This document shows positions 16,831 through 24,021 of a stretch of DNA of 64,000 nt, piece by piece (the first letter of the stretch is position 1; the number at the start of each line of letters is the position of its first letter). The notes under the pieces are model-generated. The model saw only the letters and a program-made list of their open reading frames with translations, was not told the origin of the DNA and ran no database searches. The stretch is from Micromonospora okii (lineage in GTDB: Bacteria > Actinomycetota > Actinomycetes > Mycobacteriales > Micromonosporaceae), in the NCBI RefSeq assembly GCF_020884795.1, contig NZ_BBZF01000012.1, positions 612,664-676,663 of the forward strand. Direction: 5' to 3'. The position numbers and the translations under genes were made by a program.

Positions 16831-17394
16831 TCAGTGCCCGCGCGGCGAGTCGCCGGTGGGCCGCTGGGGTACGGCGGTGAACAGGGCCGCGAGGTCGTCG
16901 AGCGCGACGACCAGCGCGGCCACGACCAGGCCGGCCGTGGCGGCCAGCAGCAGCCCCGTCGGCGTGGCGCCCCCCACCCCCGGCGCGGTGGCGGGCGCGG
17001 CGAGTCCGGCGATGCCGGCGAGCAGCAGGTTGCGGGCCACGTGCCGGCCCCCGAGCGGGGTGGTGGAGGCCCCGAAGCAGCGGCAGGGGGCGCTGGTCCC
17101 GCGCCGGACGGCCGTGCCGATGCCGGCGGCGAAGACCAGCAGCAGCGCGGCGGCCCCGGCCAGTCCGACCGCCGCCGCCGTCGGGACGGGCGCGGCGAGC
17201 AGCCCGCAGAGGGTGAACTCGGTCGCCACGATCAGCACCGCCACCGGCTTCACGGCCCGGGCGGGCAGCAGCCGCAGCGCCCGCAGCGAGGCGACGAAGG
17301 CGGGCAGGGCCCGCCGCCCCGAGACCTTGCTCAGGGCGGAGGCCAGGAAGACGGCCCCGATCAGACAGCGGACGGCCAGGGCGAGGTACGGCAC
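16831..17394 (-). CDS. MauE/DoxX-like redox membrane protein (peptide cluster)
   Basis: A 187-residue protein with four to five membrane helices. It begins VPYLALAVRCLIGAVFLASALSKVSGRRALPAFV, the DoxX/MauE-type first helix with its SALSKV motif, and has the Cys pair APCRCFGAS (about residues 102-110) typical of MauE relatives, a VKOR/DsbB-like functional analogue that passes electrons from thioredoxin-like partners. GTG start behind GGAGAGGAGAGAGG. It is separated from the upstream peptide gene by a perfect 32-nt palindrome, and is followed after 16 bp by the thioredoxin-like gene. Confidence 0.85.
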   Translation of the reverse strand: MPYLALAVRCLIGAVFLASALSKVSGRRALPAFVASLRALRLLPARAVKPVAVLIVATEFTLCGLLAAPVPTAAAVGLAGAAALLLVFAAGIGTAVRRGTSAPCRCFGASTTPLGGRHVARNLLLAGIAGLAAPATAPGVGGATPTGLLLAATAGLVVAALVVALDDLAALFTAVPQRPTGDSPRGH

Positions 17395-17415
17395 GCCTCT
17401 CTCCTCTCCGTGGTG

Positions 17416-17447
17416 CCGTCCGGGGCCGGCGCGCCGGCCCCGGACGG
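17416..17447 (-). terminator. Perfect 32-nt palindrome between peptide and mauE-like genes
   Basis: Positions 17416-17431 are exactly complementary to 17432-17447 (CCGTCCGGGGCCGGCG and its reverse complement), giving a 14-16-bp GC stem with a minimal loop, 7 bp after the peptide stop and 21 bp before the mauE-like start. In a peptide operon this placement suits an attenuating or RNA-stabilising hairpin that raises the precursor-to-enzyme ratio. Confidence 0.75.
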
Positions 17448-17454
17448 CGGTTCG

Positions 17455-17652
17455 TCAGCAGCCCTCGCAGAAGATCCACTCACCGGGCTGGTCGATCTCG
17501 CCCACGGTGCAGGCCCGGCAGGGCAGCGCCCGGCCGCACCGGGAGATGCACTGCCAGCAGGACGGCCAGCTACCACAGCCGGCCGCCGCGTCCACCTTGG
17601 GCACGAACAGGCCGAGCAGCCTGCCGCCCATCGCTTCGATCGCCTTGTACAT
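17455..17652 (-). CDS. 8-Cys small peptide, candidate disulfide-rich bacteriocin precursor
   Basis: A 65-residue ORF starting at ATG 17652, eight bases after the SD-like AGAGGGG. The first 25 residues (MYKAIEAMGGRLLGLFVPKV then DAAAG) form an amphipathic leader ending in an AAA/G site that suits a type I signal peptidase. The remaining 40 residues hold all eight Cys, at 26, 32, 35, 39, 45, 48, 62 and 65, ending GEWIFCEGC. Size, eight Cys and the W-aromatic-C end recall fulvocin C-type bacteriocins, but homology is not shown. It heads the operon with MauE-like, TlpA-like, ABC and S26 genes. Four disulfides in the mature peptide are expected. Bioactivity is unknown. Confidence 0.75.
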   Translation of the reverse strand: MYKAIEAMGGRLLGLFVPKVDAAAGCGSWPSCWQCISRCGRALPCRACTVGEIDQPGEWIFCEGC

Positions 17653-17796
17653 GTCGCGTCCCCTCTCGGACCGAGGCGCACCGTGCTGCCTCTGCCGACC
17701 ACGGTGGCGGGGCCCGGTGGAAGCGGCGTGCAAATCGTGTGGAAGGCCGCCGATACGCGCGGCGCGGGCGCGGGCGCGGGCCGGGAGGGCGGGATC
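17653..17796. promoter_or_regulatory. Intergenic region between peptide operon and SARP remnant
   Basis: This 144-bp divergent region must hold the peptide-operon promoter. A 7-bp inverted repeat (CACCGTG 17679-17685, CACGGTG 17700-17706, 14 bp apart) is a candidate operator. No convincing -10/-35 pair is visible on the minus strand, which would fit dependence on an activator such as the now-broken SARP gene next door. Confidence 0.35.
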
Positions 17797-18403
17797 GTGG
17801 CGGAGCTGCGGGTCGCCGCACTCGGCCCGTCGCGGGTCGAGCGCGACGGGGCGCGGGTCCCGTTGGGCCGAGGCTGTCGGTGCTGCTCATCGAGGCGGGC
17901 AACGCCGTGCCGGCCGACCGGCTGGTGGGCTGCTGTGGGACCCGCCGCTCCCGCCCGGCGCGGCGGCCACGCCGCGCAGCCACCTGTCGCACCTGCGCCG
18001 GGCGCTGCGGCCCGTCGGTGACCGCAGCGAGGTGATCCGGGTGGTCGGCGTCGGGGTAGGCGCAGGCTACCGGCTCGACCTGCCCCCCGACCGTCTCGGC
18101 GTGCGCCGCTTCGAGCGCGGGTACGCCGACGGACGGGCCCTGCCGGCCGCCGGCGGGCGACACGTCGAGGAGGCGGCGCGGCTGATCGGGGCGGTGCGGC
18201 TGATCGGGGCGGCGCTGGCGCTGTGGCGCGGGTTCGGCGACCGCTACGACGAGGCGGAGATCCTCGGCAACCTGGGCCGGACCCAGAGGGCGACCGGCGA
18301 CGGGGACGCGGCGCGGGCCACCTGGCTGCGGGCCCTGGCGCTCGGCGTGGAGACCGAACACCCGGCCGTGCCGCAGCTACGGGTTCGGCTGAAGGAGCTG
18401 TGA
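17797..18403 (+). pseudogene. Collapsed AfsR/SARP-family regulator gene
   Basis: Fragments of a SARP regulator lie in three frames. From GTG 17797: VAELRVAALGPSRVERDGARVPLG (start of the OmpR-like domain). After a frameshift near 17870: LSVLLIEAGNAVPADRLVG. After a second near 17935: LLWDPPLPPGAAATPRSHLSHLRRALRP through IRVVGVGVGAGYRLDL. The BTAD, NB-ARC and most TPR regions are then missing. The text jumps to FGDRYDEAEILGNLGRTQRATGDGDAARATWLRALAL, the classic C-terminal TPR end of AfsR-like proteins. An 18-bp tandem repeat (18178-18195, 18196-18213) sits at the junction, suggesting the deletion point. The gene cannot make a functional regulator. Confidence 0.85.
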
Positions 18404-18407
18404 ACGG

Positions 18408-18451
18408 GCCGGCCGCCCCGACCCCGCGACGGCGGGGCCGGGGCGGCCGGC
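18408..18451. terminator. Bidirectional terminator SARP remnant / M15 peptidase
   Basis: A 20-position stem with one mismatch (18408-18427 with 18432-18451) and a GACG loop lies between convergent genes. Confidence 0.75.
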
Positions 18452-18459
18452 GGGCGGGT

Positions 18460-19197
18460 TCAGACGCCGCAGCTCGGGGCCGACCAGCCGCCGGTCGCGC
18501 CGACGTGGGTGTGGTCGTTGTGGCCCGGGTAGCCGGGGCCGAGGATGTTGCCGAAGCCGTGGTAGCGGGCCTGCTGGGCGAGCCGGCAGAACGAGGGTGC
18601 TCCGACCAGGTCGACGCCGTCGCCGTAGAGGTGCCGACTGGCCGCGCTGCCGCCGACCGCGCTGTTGCAGGCGTAGCTGCGGAAGCCGCTGCTGATGTTG
18701 ATGGAGACGTCCCCGAGGGCGTGCCGCAGGGCCTGGAGCTTCCACATCGAGACGAGCGCGTTGAACCTGGCGGTGCTCGCCGCCACCGCGCCGCCGGCCC
18801 AGGTGCTGTTGCAGCGGTTCAGTTCGGCGTAGGTGAAGTTGACCGGCGTGCAGTCGTCGTCCTGGAGCGCGTACAGCTTGCTGAAGGTCTGCGGGCCGGC
18901 GGCGCCGTCGGCGGTGAGCCCGTACGCCTGCTGGAAGCGGATCACGGCGGACCGGGTGGCCGGGCCGAACGAGCCGTCGAGGCCGAGCACCGAGTTGTAG
19001 CCGGGGTAGCCGGCGAGCCGGATCTGCAACTGCCGGACGTCCTCGCCAACGGCGCCGAGGGTGAGCGCCCGGCCCCAGGTGTAGCAGCCGTCGGCCTGGG
19101 CGGCGCCGGTCGTCACGGTCAGCCCCACCAGGGTGGTGGCGGCGGCGAGGGCACAGGCGGCGAGCGCCTTGCCGAGCCGACGGAGTGCGGTCTTCAC
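18460..19197 (-). CDS. Secreted M15-family peptidase with peptidoglycan-binding domain
   Basis: A 245-residue secreted protein. The signal peptide is VKTALRRLGKALAACALAAATTLVGLTVTTGAAQA. Next comes a PG_binding_1 repeat (LGAVGEDVRQLQIRLAGYPGYNSVLGLDGSFGPATRSAVIRFQQAYGLTADGAAGPQTFSKL). The C-terminal M15/VanY-like domain shows the zinc ligands in SRHLYGDGVDLVG (His, Asp) and DHTHVG (His). It should cut D-Ala-D-Ala or related cross-links in the cell wall. Six Cys in the mature part suggest disulfides. The GTG at 19197 is preferred because GGAGAA lies 6-8 bases upstream and the signal peptide starts there; an ATG at 19248 is possible. Confidence 0.85.
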   Translation of the reverse strand: MKTALRRLGKALAACALAAATTLVGLTVTTGAAQADGCYTWGRALTLGAVGEDVRQLQIRLAGYPGYNSVLGLDGSFGPATRSAVIRFQQAYGLTADGAAGPQTFSKLYALQDDDCTPVNFTYAELNRCNSTWAGGAVAASTARFNALVSMWKLQALRHALGDVSINISSGFRSYACNSAVGGSAASRHLYGDGVDLVGAPSFCRLAQQARYHGFGNILGPGYPGHNDHTHVGATGGWSAPSCGV

Positions 19198-19247
19198 GGG
19201 GGTTCTCCCATCGACGATCGTCAGGATCGGTAGGAATAGAAGTTTCA

Positions 19248-19269
19248 TTGACGGGTATCGTTGCGTCAA
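19248..19269. promoter_or_regulatory. Divergent promoter/operator candidate M15 peptidase / HIT gene
   Basis: TTGACG (19248-19253) and CGTCAA (19264-19269) form a 6-bp inverted repeat with 10-bp spacer. Read on the minus strand, the TTGACG at 19269-19264 is followed 17 bases later by GAAACT, a weak -35/-10 pair for the M15 gene. Confidence 0.35.
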
Positions 19270-19383
19270 GAAGTTCCAACCCCTGTTCGTCCCCGCCGAA
19301 CCCGCATCCCCGGTCCGGCCGCCGGCGTGGCACCGGGACCGCGAGACTGGGGTGGCGCGGCCCGGGAACGTAGGATCGACGGC

Positions 19384-19929
19384 GTGACAGGGGCGGAACG
19401 GCACACGGACATCGGCACGACCGACGGGTTGGAGCGGCTCTGGACCCCGCACCGGATGACCTACGTCACCGGCGAGGACCGGCCCGACGGCGGGTACGAG
19501 AGGCCCACCGGCTGCCCCTTCTGCCGCGCCCCCGGCCTGCCGCCGGGGGAGAGCCTGGTGGTGGCCCGGGGCGGGCACGTCTTCGCCGTGCTCAACCTCT
19601 ACCCCTACAACCCGGGGCACCTGCTGGTCTGCCCCTACCGGCACGTGGCCGACTACACCGACCTCGACCCCGCCGAGACCACCGAGCTGGCGGCGTTCAC
19701 CCAGACCGCGATGCGGGTGGTGCGCAAGGTCAGCAACGCGCACGGGTTCAACCTGGGCATGAACCAGGGCGGCGTGGCCGGCGCCGGCATCGCCGCCCAC
19801 CTGCACCAGCACGTGGTGCCGAGGTGGGGCGGCGACGCCAACTTCATGCCCGTGATCGCGCGGACGAAGGTGCTGCCGCAGTTGCTCACCGACACCCGGG
19901 ACCTGCTCGCCCGCGCCTGGCCGAGCTGA
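19384..19929 (+). CDS. HIT-domain Ap4A phosphorylase-like protein
   Basis: A 181-residue protein with a Cys pair CPFCRAP (about residues 41-47) and the histidine triad AHLHQHVVPRW (about 138-148). It matches the HIT protein that lies at the head of the phosphatidylinositol-mannoside gene cluster in actinobacteria and that in mycobacteria has diadenosine tetraphosphate phosphorylase activity (established for the Rv2613c-type family). The GTG at 19384 is chosen because the conserved region starts at ERLWTPHRMTYV; longer in-frame starts lie in the promoter region. An EF-G-like gene on the other strand separates it here from the rest of the cluster. Confidence 0.88.
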   Translation: MTGAERHTDIGTTDGLERLWTPHRMTYVTGEDRPDGGYERPTGCPFCRAPGLPPGESLVVARGGHVFAVLNLYPYNPGHLLVCPYRHVADYTDLDPAETTELAAFTQTAMRVVRKVSNAHGFNLGMNQGGVAGAGIAAHLHQHVVPRWGGDANFMPVIARTKVLPQLLTDTRDLLARAWPS

Positions 19930-19985
19930 CCGTCGCCGGCCCGGCCCTGACCGTCGCCGGCCCGGCCCTGACCGTCGCCGGGCCG
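19926..19985 (+). repeat. 21-bp tandem repeat at HIT gene end
   Basis: Units 19926-19946 and 19947-19967 are identical, and the first 18 bases of a third follow at 19968-19985. The first unit contains the HIT stop codon TGA, and each later unit repeats it, so read-through would end again. Confidence 0.9.
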
Positions 19986-20005
19986 TCCCGCCGCGCCGGG
20001 CACCC

Positions 20006-22171
20006 CTACCGGCCGGTACCCCCCGCCCCCTCGGCCAGGTGCGCGGGAAGCACCTCGTAGCGGGCGAAGTGGCGGCGGAAGGTGCCGGCGCCGGCGGTCA
20101 GCGCGCGCAGCTCGACCGCGTAGCGCAGCAGCCCGGTGGCCGGCACCTCGGCACGGACCAGGGTGCGACCCTCGGCGTCCGGGTCGGGCCCGGTGCCCAG
20201 CACCCGGCCGCGCCGGCCGGACAGGTCGCCCAGCACCGCGCCGACCGTGTGGTCCGGCACCCGGACCTCCACCTCGTCCACCGGCTCCAGCAGGACCGGC
20301 CCGCCCCGCTCGGCGGCGTCCCGCAGCGCGAGCGCCCCGGCGGTGGCGAACGCCGCGTCGGAGGAGTCGACGCTGTGCGCCTTGCCGTCGACCAGGGTCA
20401 CCCGCAGGTCCACCACCGGGTGCCCGGCGACCAGGCCGCGCTCCGCCTGCGCCCGCACGCCCTTCTCCACGGACGGGACGTAGTGGTGCGGGACGGCCCC
20501 GCCGACCACCCGGTCGACGAACTCGAAACCCGCCCCCCGGGGCAGCGGCTCCACCTCGATGTCGCAGACCGCGTACTGACCGTGGCCGCCGGACTGCTTG
20601 ACGTGCCGGCCGTGCCCCTTCGCCGGGGTGGTCAGGGTCTCCCGCAGCGCCACCCGGACCGGCTCGGTGTCCAGCTCGGCCCCGCCGCCGCGCAGCCGGT
20701 CGAGCACCACGTCCGCGTGCGCCTCGCCCATGCACCACAGGACGAGCTGGTGGGTCTCCGGGTTGCGCTCCAGCCGCAGCGTCGGGTCCCCGGCGACCAG
20801 CCGGGCCAGGTTGCGGGCCAGGGTGTCCTCGTCGGCCCGGCTGCGCGCCACGACCGCCACCGGCAGCAGCGGCTCGGGCATCTCCCAGGGCGCGACCAGC
20901 AGCGGGTCCTCCTTGGCGGAGATCGTGTCGCCGGTCTCCGCGCTGCCCGACTTGGTGATCGCGCAGATGTCGCCGGCTACGCACGCCGGCACCTCCCGCA
21001 GGGCGGCCCCCAGCGGGCTGTAGACGTGCCCGACCCGCTCGTCGGCGTCGTGGTCGGGATGCCCGCGCCCGGCCATGCCGTGCCCGGCGACGTGGGCGGT
21101 CTGCTCGGGGCGCAGGGTGCCGGAGAAGACCCGGACCAGGGAGACCCGGCCGAGGTGCCGGTCCACCGTCGTGCGGACCACCTCGGCGACGAGCGGGCCG
21201 TCCGGGTCGCAGGCCATCGGCGGTCGGGGCGAGCCGTCCAGCCCGGTGACGGCGGGCAGCTCGTGCTCCAGCGGCGACGGGAACGCCGAGACGAGGCCGT
21301 CGAGCAGCACGTCCAGGCCCACCCCGGTCGCCGCGCAGACCGGCACCACCGGGTGGAAGTGCCCCCGGGCGACGGCCTTCTCCAGGTCGGCGACCAGGAC
21401 CGCGGTGTCGATCTCCTCGCCGGCGAGGTAGCGGTCCATCAGGGACTCGTCCTCGCTCTCGGCGATGATCCCCTCGATCAGTTCGTTGCGGGACTCCGCG
21501 ATGGCCGGCAGGTGCTCCGGGTCGGGCTCGCGCACCTGCGCCGGCAGCCCCCCGGTGTAGTCGAACACCCGGCGGGTGACCAGGCCGAGCAGCCCGGCCA
21601 CGGACTCGCCGTCGTCGCCGAGCATCGTCAGGTGCAGCGGCAGCACGTTCTCGCCGAAGACCCGCTGGCACAGCGCCACGGCCTCGTCGAAGTCGGCCCG
21701 GGGGTGGTCCAGCCGGGTCACCGCCACCGCCCGGGGCATGCCGACGGCGGCGCACTCCTCCCAGAGCGCGGCCGTGGCGGCGTCCATCCCGTCGACGGCG
21801 GAGACCACGAACAGCGCGGCGTCGGCGGCCCGCAGCCCGGCGCGCAGCTCGCCGACGAAGTCGGCGTAGCCGGGGGTGTCCAGCAGGTTGATCTTCACGC
21901 CGTCGTGCACGAGCGGGGCGCAGGACAGGCTCACCGAGCGCTGCTGGCGCACCGCCGCCGGGTCGTGGTCGCAGACCGTGGTGCCGTCGGCGACCGTACC
22001 GGCCCGGCCGATCGTGCCGGTGGCCGCCAGCAGCGCCTCGACCAGGGTCGTCTTGCCCGCCCCGGAGTGCCCGACGAGCACCACGTTGCGGACCCCGCCG
22101 GGGTCGGTCGCCGCCGGCGCGCCGCCGGCGCCCCTGTCCTGACTCTTCTGTGCGGTGTTCCTCTGCGCCAT
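20006..22171 (-). CDS. Elongation factor G-like GTPase (EF-G paralogue)
   Basis: A 721-residue translational GTPase. G1 GHSGAGKTTL (about residues 33-42), G3 DTPGYADFVGEL (about 95-106), and G4 VTRLDHP instead of the canonical NKxD (about 150). The C-terminal EF-G domains IV and V follow (GHGRHVKQSGGHGQYAVCDIEVEPLPRGAGFEFVDRVVGGAVPHHYVPSVEKGVR). The altered G4 motif and standalone position mark it as an EF-G-like paralogue, not the FusA of the str operon. A role in ribosome recycling or stress translation is possible. ATG 22171 with GGGAGG upstream is preferred to 22258. Confidence 0.85.
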   Translation of the reverse strand: MAQRNTAQKSQDRGAGGAPAATDPGGVRNVVLVGHSGAGKTTLVEALLAATGTIGRAGTVADGTTVCDHDPAAVRQQRSVSLSCAPLVHDGVKINLLDTPGYADFVGELRAGLRAADAALFVVSAVDGMDAATAALWEECAAVGMPRAVAVTRLDHPRADFDEAVALCQRVFGENVLPLHLTMLGDDGESVAGLLGLVTRRVFDYTGGLPAQVREPDPEHLPAIAESRNELIEGIIAESEDESLMDRYLAGEEIDTAVLVADLEKAVARGHFHPVVPVCAATGVGLDVLLDGLVSAFPSPLEHELPAVTGLDGSPRPPMACDPDGPLVAEVVRTTVDRHLGRVSLVRVFSGTLRPEQTAHVAGHGMAGRGHPDHDADERVGHVYSPLGAALREVPACVAGDICAITKSGSAETGDTISAKEDPLLVAPWEMPEPLLPVAVVARSRADEDTLARNLARLVAGDPTLRLERNPETHQLVLWCMGEAHADVVLDRLRGGGAELDTEPVRVALRETLTTPAKGHGRHVKQSGGHGQYAVCDIEVEPLPRGAGFEFVDRVVGGAVPHHYVPSVEKGVRAQAERGLVAGHPVVDLRVTLVDGKAHSVDSSDAAFATAGALALRDAAERGGPVLLEPVDEVEVRVPDHTVGAVLGDLSGRRGRVLGTGPDPDAEGRTLVRAEVPATGLLRYAVELRALTAGAGTFRRHFARYEVLPAHLAEGAGGTGR

Positions 22172-22424
22172 GTCGGGCGCACCTCCCTCAGCCGGTGGTG
22201 GGTGGTGACCGCCGCGCGCGACGGGGAAGCGGCCCGGTGACGGGTTCCGCGGCGACATCCTCCGGTGATCTGCCGTGCGGCGGGCACGGGACGGCTCCGA
22301 GGGTGACCTGGCTCACCCCCACGCTCGATCTCACACCCGTCGCGGAGCCGGCACAAGACTTGCCCCGGCGGGTCGGCCACCGGGGCGTACCGCTTCCGGG
22401 GCCGACGGTTATCGTGGGACCGCC

Positions 22425-23057
22425 ATGGCGAAGATCTTCCAAGTGTCGGCCCGGGCGGGTATGACCCGCGTCGTCGAGCCGATCGCGCGCGGCCTGCTCC
22501 GCGCCGGTGTGTCCCCCAACGCGGTCACGGTGACCGGCACCCTCGGGGTGCTCGTCGGTGCCCTCGGCTTCGGTGCCCGGGGCCACCTGGTGGCCGGCGC
22601 CCTCATCGTGACGGTCTTCGCCCTCACGGACCTGCTCGACGGGACGATGGCCCGGATGAGCGGCGGCTCCACCCGGTTCGGGGCGTTCCTCGACTCGAGC
22701 ATGGACCGGGTGGCCGACAGCGCCGTCTTCGGGGCGGTGGCGTTCTGGCTCGCCACCGAGGGCGACCGCGCCGGGGTCGCCGCCGCGCTGATCTGCCTGG
22801 CCGCCGGCGGCCTGGTCTCCTACGTCAAGGCCCGCGCCGAGGGGCTCGGGATGACCTGCAACGTGGGCGTCGCCGAGCGCACCGAGCGGCTGCTCATCGT
22901 CGGTGTCGGCGGCCTGCTCACCGGCTTCGGCGTCCCGTACGCCCTCCAGGTCGCGCTCTGGCTGCTGGCCGCCGTCTCGATCTTCACGGTCGGGCAGCGG
23001 ATGGCCCACGTGTACCGGCAGGCCCGCGAGCCGGCCCCGGGCGGGACGCCCGGGTGA
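22425..23057 (+). CDS. pgsA: Phosphatidylinositol phosphate synthase-type CDP-alcohol phosphotransferase
   Basis: A 210-residue integral membrane enzyme. The CDP-alcohol phosphotransferase motif is complete: DLLDGTMARMSGGSTRFGAFLDSSMDRVAD (about 68-97; D-x2-DG-x2-AR-x8-G-x3-D-x3-D). In actinobacteria the enzyme in this gene order joins CDP-diacylglycerol to inositol phosphate, the first step to PI and PI-mannosides. Six membrane helices are plausible. The next gene, the PIM acyltransferase, overlaps by 4 bp. Specificity is inferred from synteny. Confidence 0.9.
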   Translation: MAKIFQVSARAGMTRVVEPIARGLLRAGVSPNAVTVTGTLGVLVGALGFGARGHLVAGALIVTVFALTDLLDGTMARMSGGSTRFGAFLDSSMDRVADSAVFGAVAFWLATEGDRAGVAAALICLAAGGLVSYVKARAEGLGMTCNVGVAERTERLLIVGVGGLLTGFGVPYALQVALWLLAAVSIFTVGQRMAHVYRQAREPAPGGTPG

Positions 23058-24004
23058 ACCTCACCGAGCTGGGCTACGTCGCCGGCTGGCGCCTGGCCCG
23101 CGCGCTGCCCCGGCCCGTGGTGGCCGCGGCCTTCCGGGCGGGCGCCGACCGCGCGCACCGCTCCGGCGGCCCGGGTACGGCCCGACTGCGCGCCAACCTG
23201 CGGCGGGTGGTTGGCCCCGAGCTGCCCGAGGCCGAGCTGGACGACCTGGTCCGGCGCGGCCTGCGCTCCTACGCCCGGTACTGGATGGAGGCGTTCCGAC
23301 TGCCGGCGCTGAGCCGGGCGCAGATCCTCTCCGGGTTCCGGCTCGCCCCCGCCGGCGTCGAGCGCCTCGCCGCCGACGTCGCCGCCGGCCGGGGCGCGGT
23401 GGTGGCGCTGCCGCACGCAGGCAACTGGGACGCCGCCGGCGCCTGGGTCGCGGCCACCGGCTGGCCGATCACCACGGTCGCCGAGCGGCTCAAGCCCGAG
23501 GGCGTCTACCAGCGCTTCCTCGCCTTCCGGCGGGGCCTGGGCATGGAGATCCTGCCCACCCACGGCGGCGAGCGGCCCCCGTTCGACGTGCTGGTCGACC
23601 GGCTGCGGGCCGGCGCGGTGGTGCCGCTGCTGGCCGACCGGGACCTCTCCGCCCGGGGCATCGAGGTCGACTTCTTCGGCGCGCGCACCCGGATGCCCGC
23701 CGGGCCCGCGCTGCTGGCGATCCGCACGCAGGCCCCGCTCTACGTCGCCTCGATGTGGTACGAGGCGGACGCCGCCTGCGCCTCGATCACCGACCCGCTG
23801 CCCCTGCCCGACCCCGACAGCGGCCCCCTGGACGAGCGGGTACGGGTGCTGACCCAGCGGATTGCCGACGGTCTGGCGGCGGGCATCGCCCGGCATCCGC
23901 AAGACTGGCACATGTTGCAGCGGATGTGGCTGGACCAGCGGGGCACCGGCGACGACGGGTCCGGGCCCGTCCCCGCCCCGCCGGCCGCCACCGGAACGGT
24001 CTGA
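23054..24004 (+). CDS. Phosphatidylinositol mannoside acyltransferase
   Basis: A 316-residue LpxL/HtrB-type acyltransferase with the catalytic H-x4-D in LPHAGNWDAAGAW (about residues 119-131) and supporting blocks EGVYQRFLAFRRGLGMEILPTHGG and PLLADRDLSARGIEVDFFGARTRMPAGPALLA. In the conserved cluster between PI-phosphate synthase and PimA this is PatA, which acylates the mannose of PIM at the inner membrane face. GTG start overlaps pgsA; PimA follows after 17 bp. A proline- and alanine-rich tail (about 300-316) is not conserved in the family. Confidence 0.9.
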   Translation: MNLTELGYVAGWRLARALPRPVVAAAFRAGADRAHRSGGPGTARLRANLRRVVGPELPEAELDDLVRRGLRSYARYWMEAFRLPALSRAQILSGFRLAPAGVERLAADVAAGRGAVVALPHAGNWDAAGAWVAATGWPITTVAERLKPEGVYQRFLAFRRGLGMEILPTHGGERPPFDVLVDRLRAGAVVPLLADRDLSARGIEVDFFGARTRMPAGPALLAIRTQAPLYVASMWYEADAACASITDPLPLPDPDSGPLDERVRVLTQRIADGLAAGIARHPQDWHMLQRMWLDQRGTGDDGSGPVPAPPAATGTV

Positions 24005-24021
24005 GGCGGAGGGGCGCTGGA

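Noticed and set aside
16284..17394. Methylamine or quinohemoprotein amine dehydrogenase maturation genes
   Set aside because: MauD/MauE-like proteins are present, but no mauA, mauB, mauG or radical SAM gene is; the only Cys-rich client is the 65-aa ORF.
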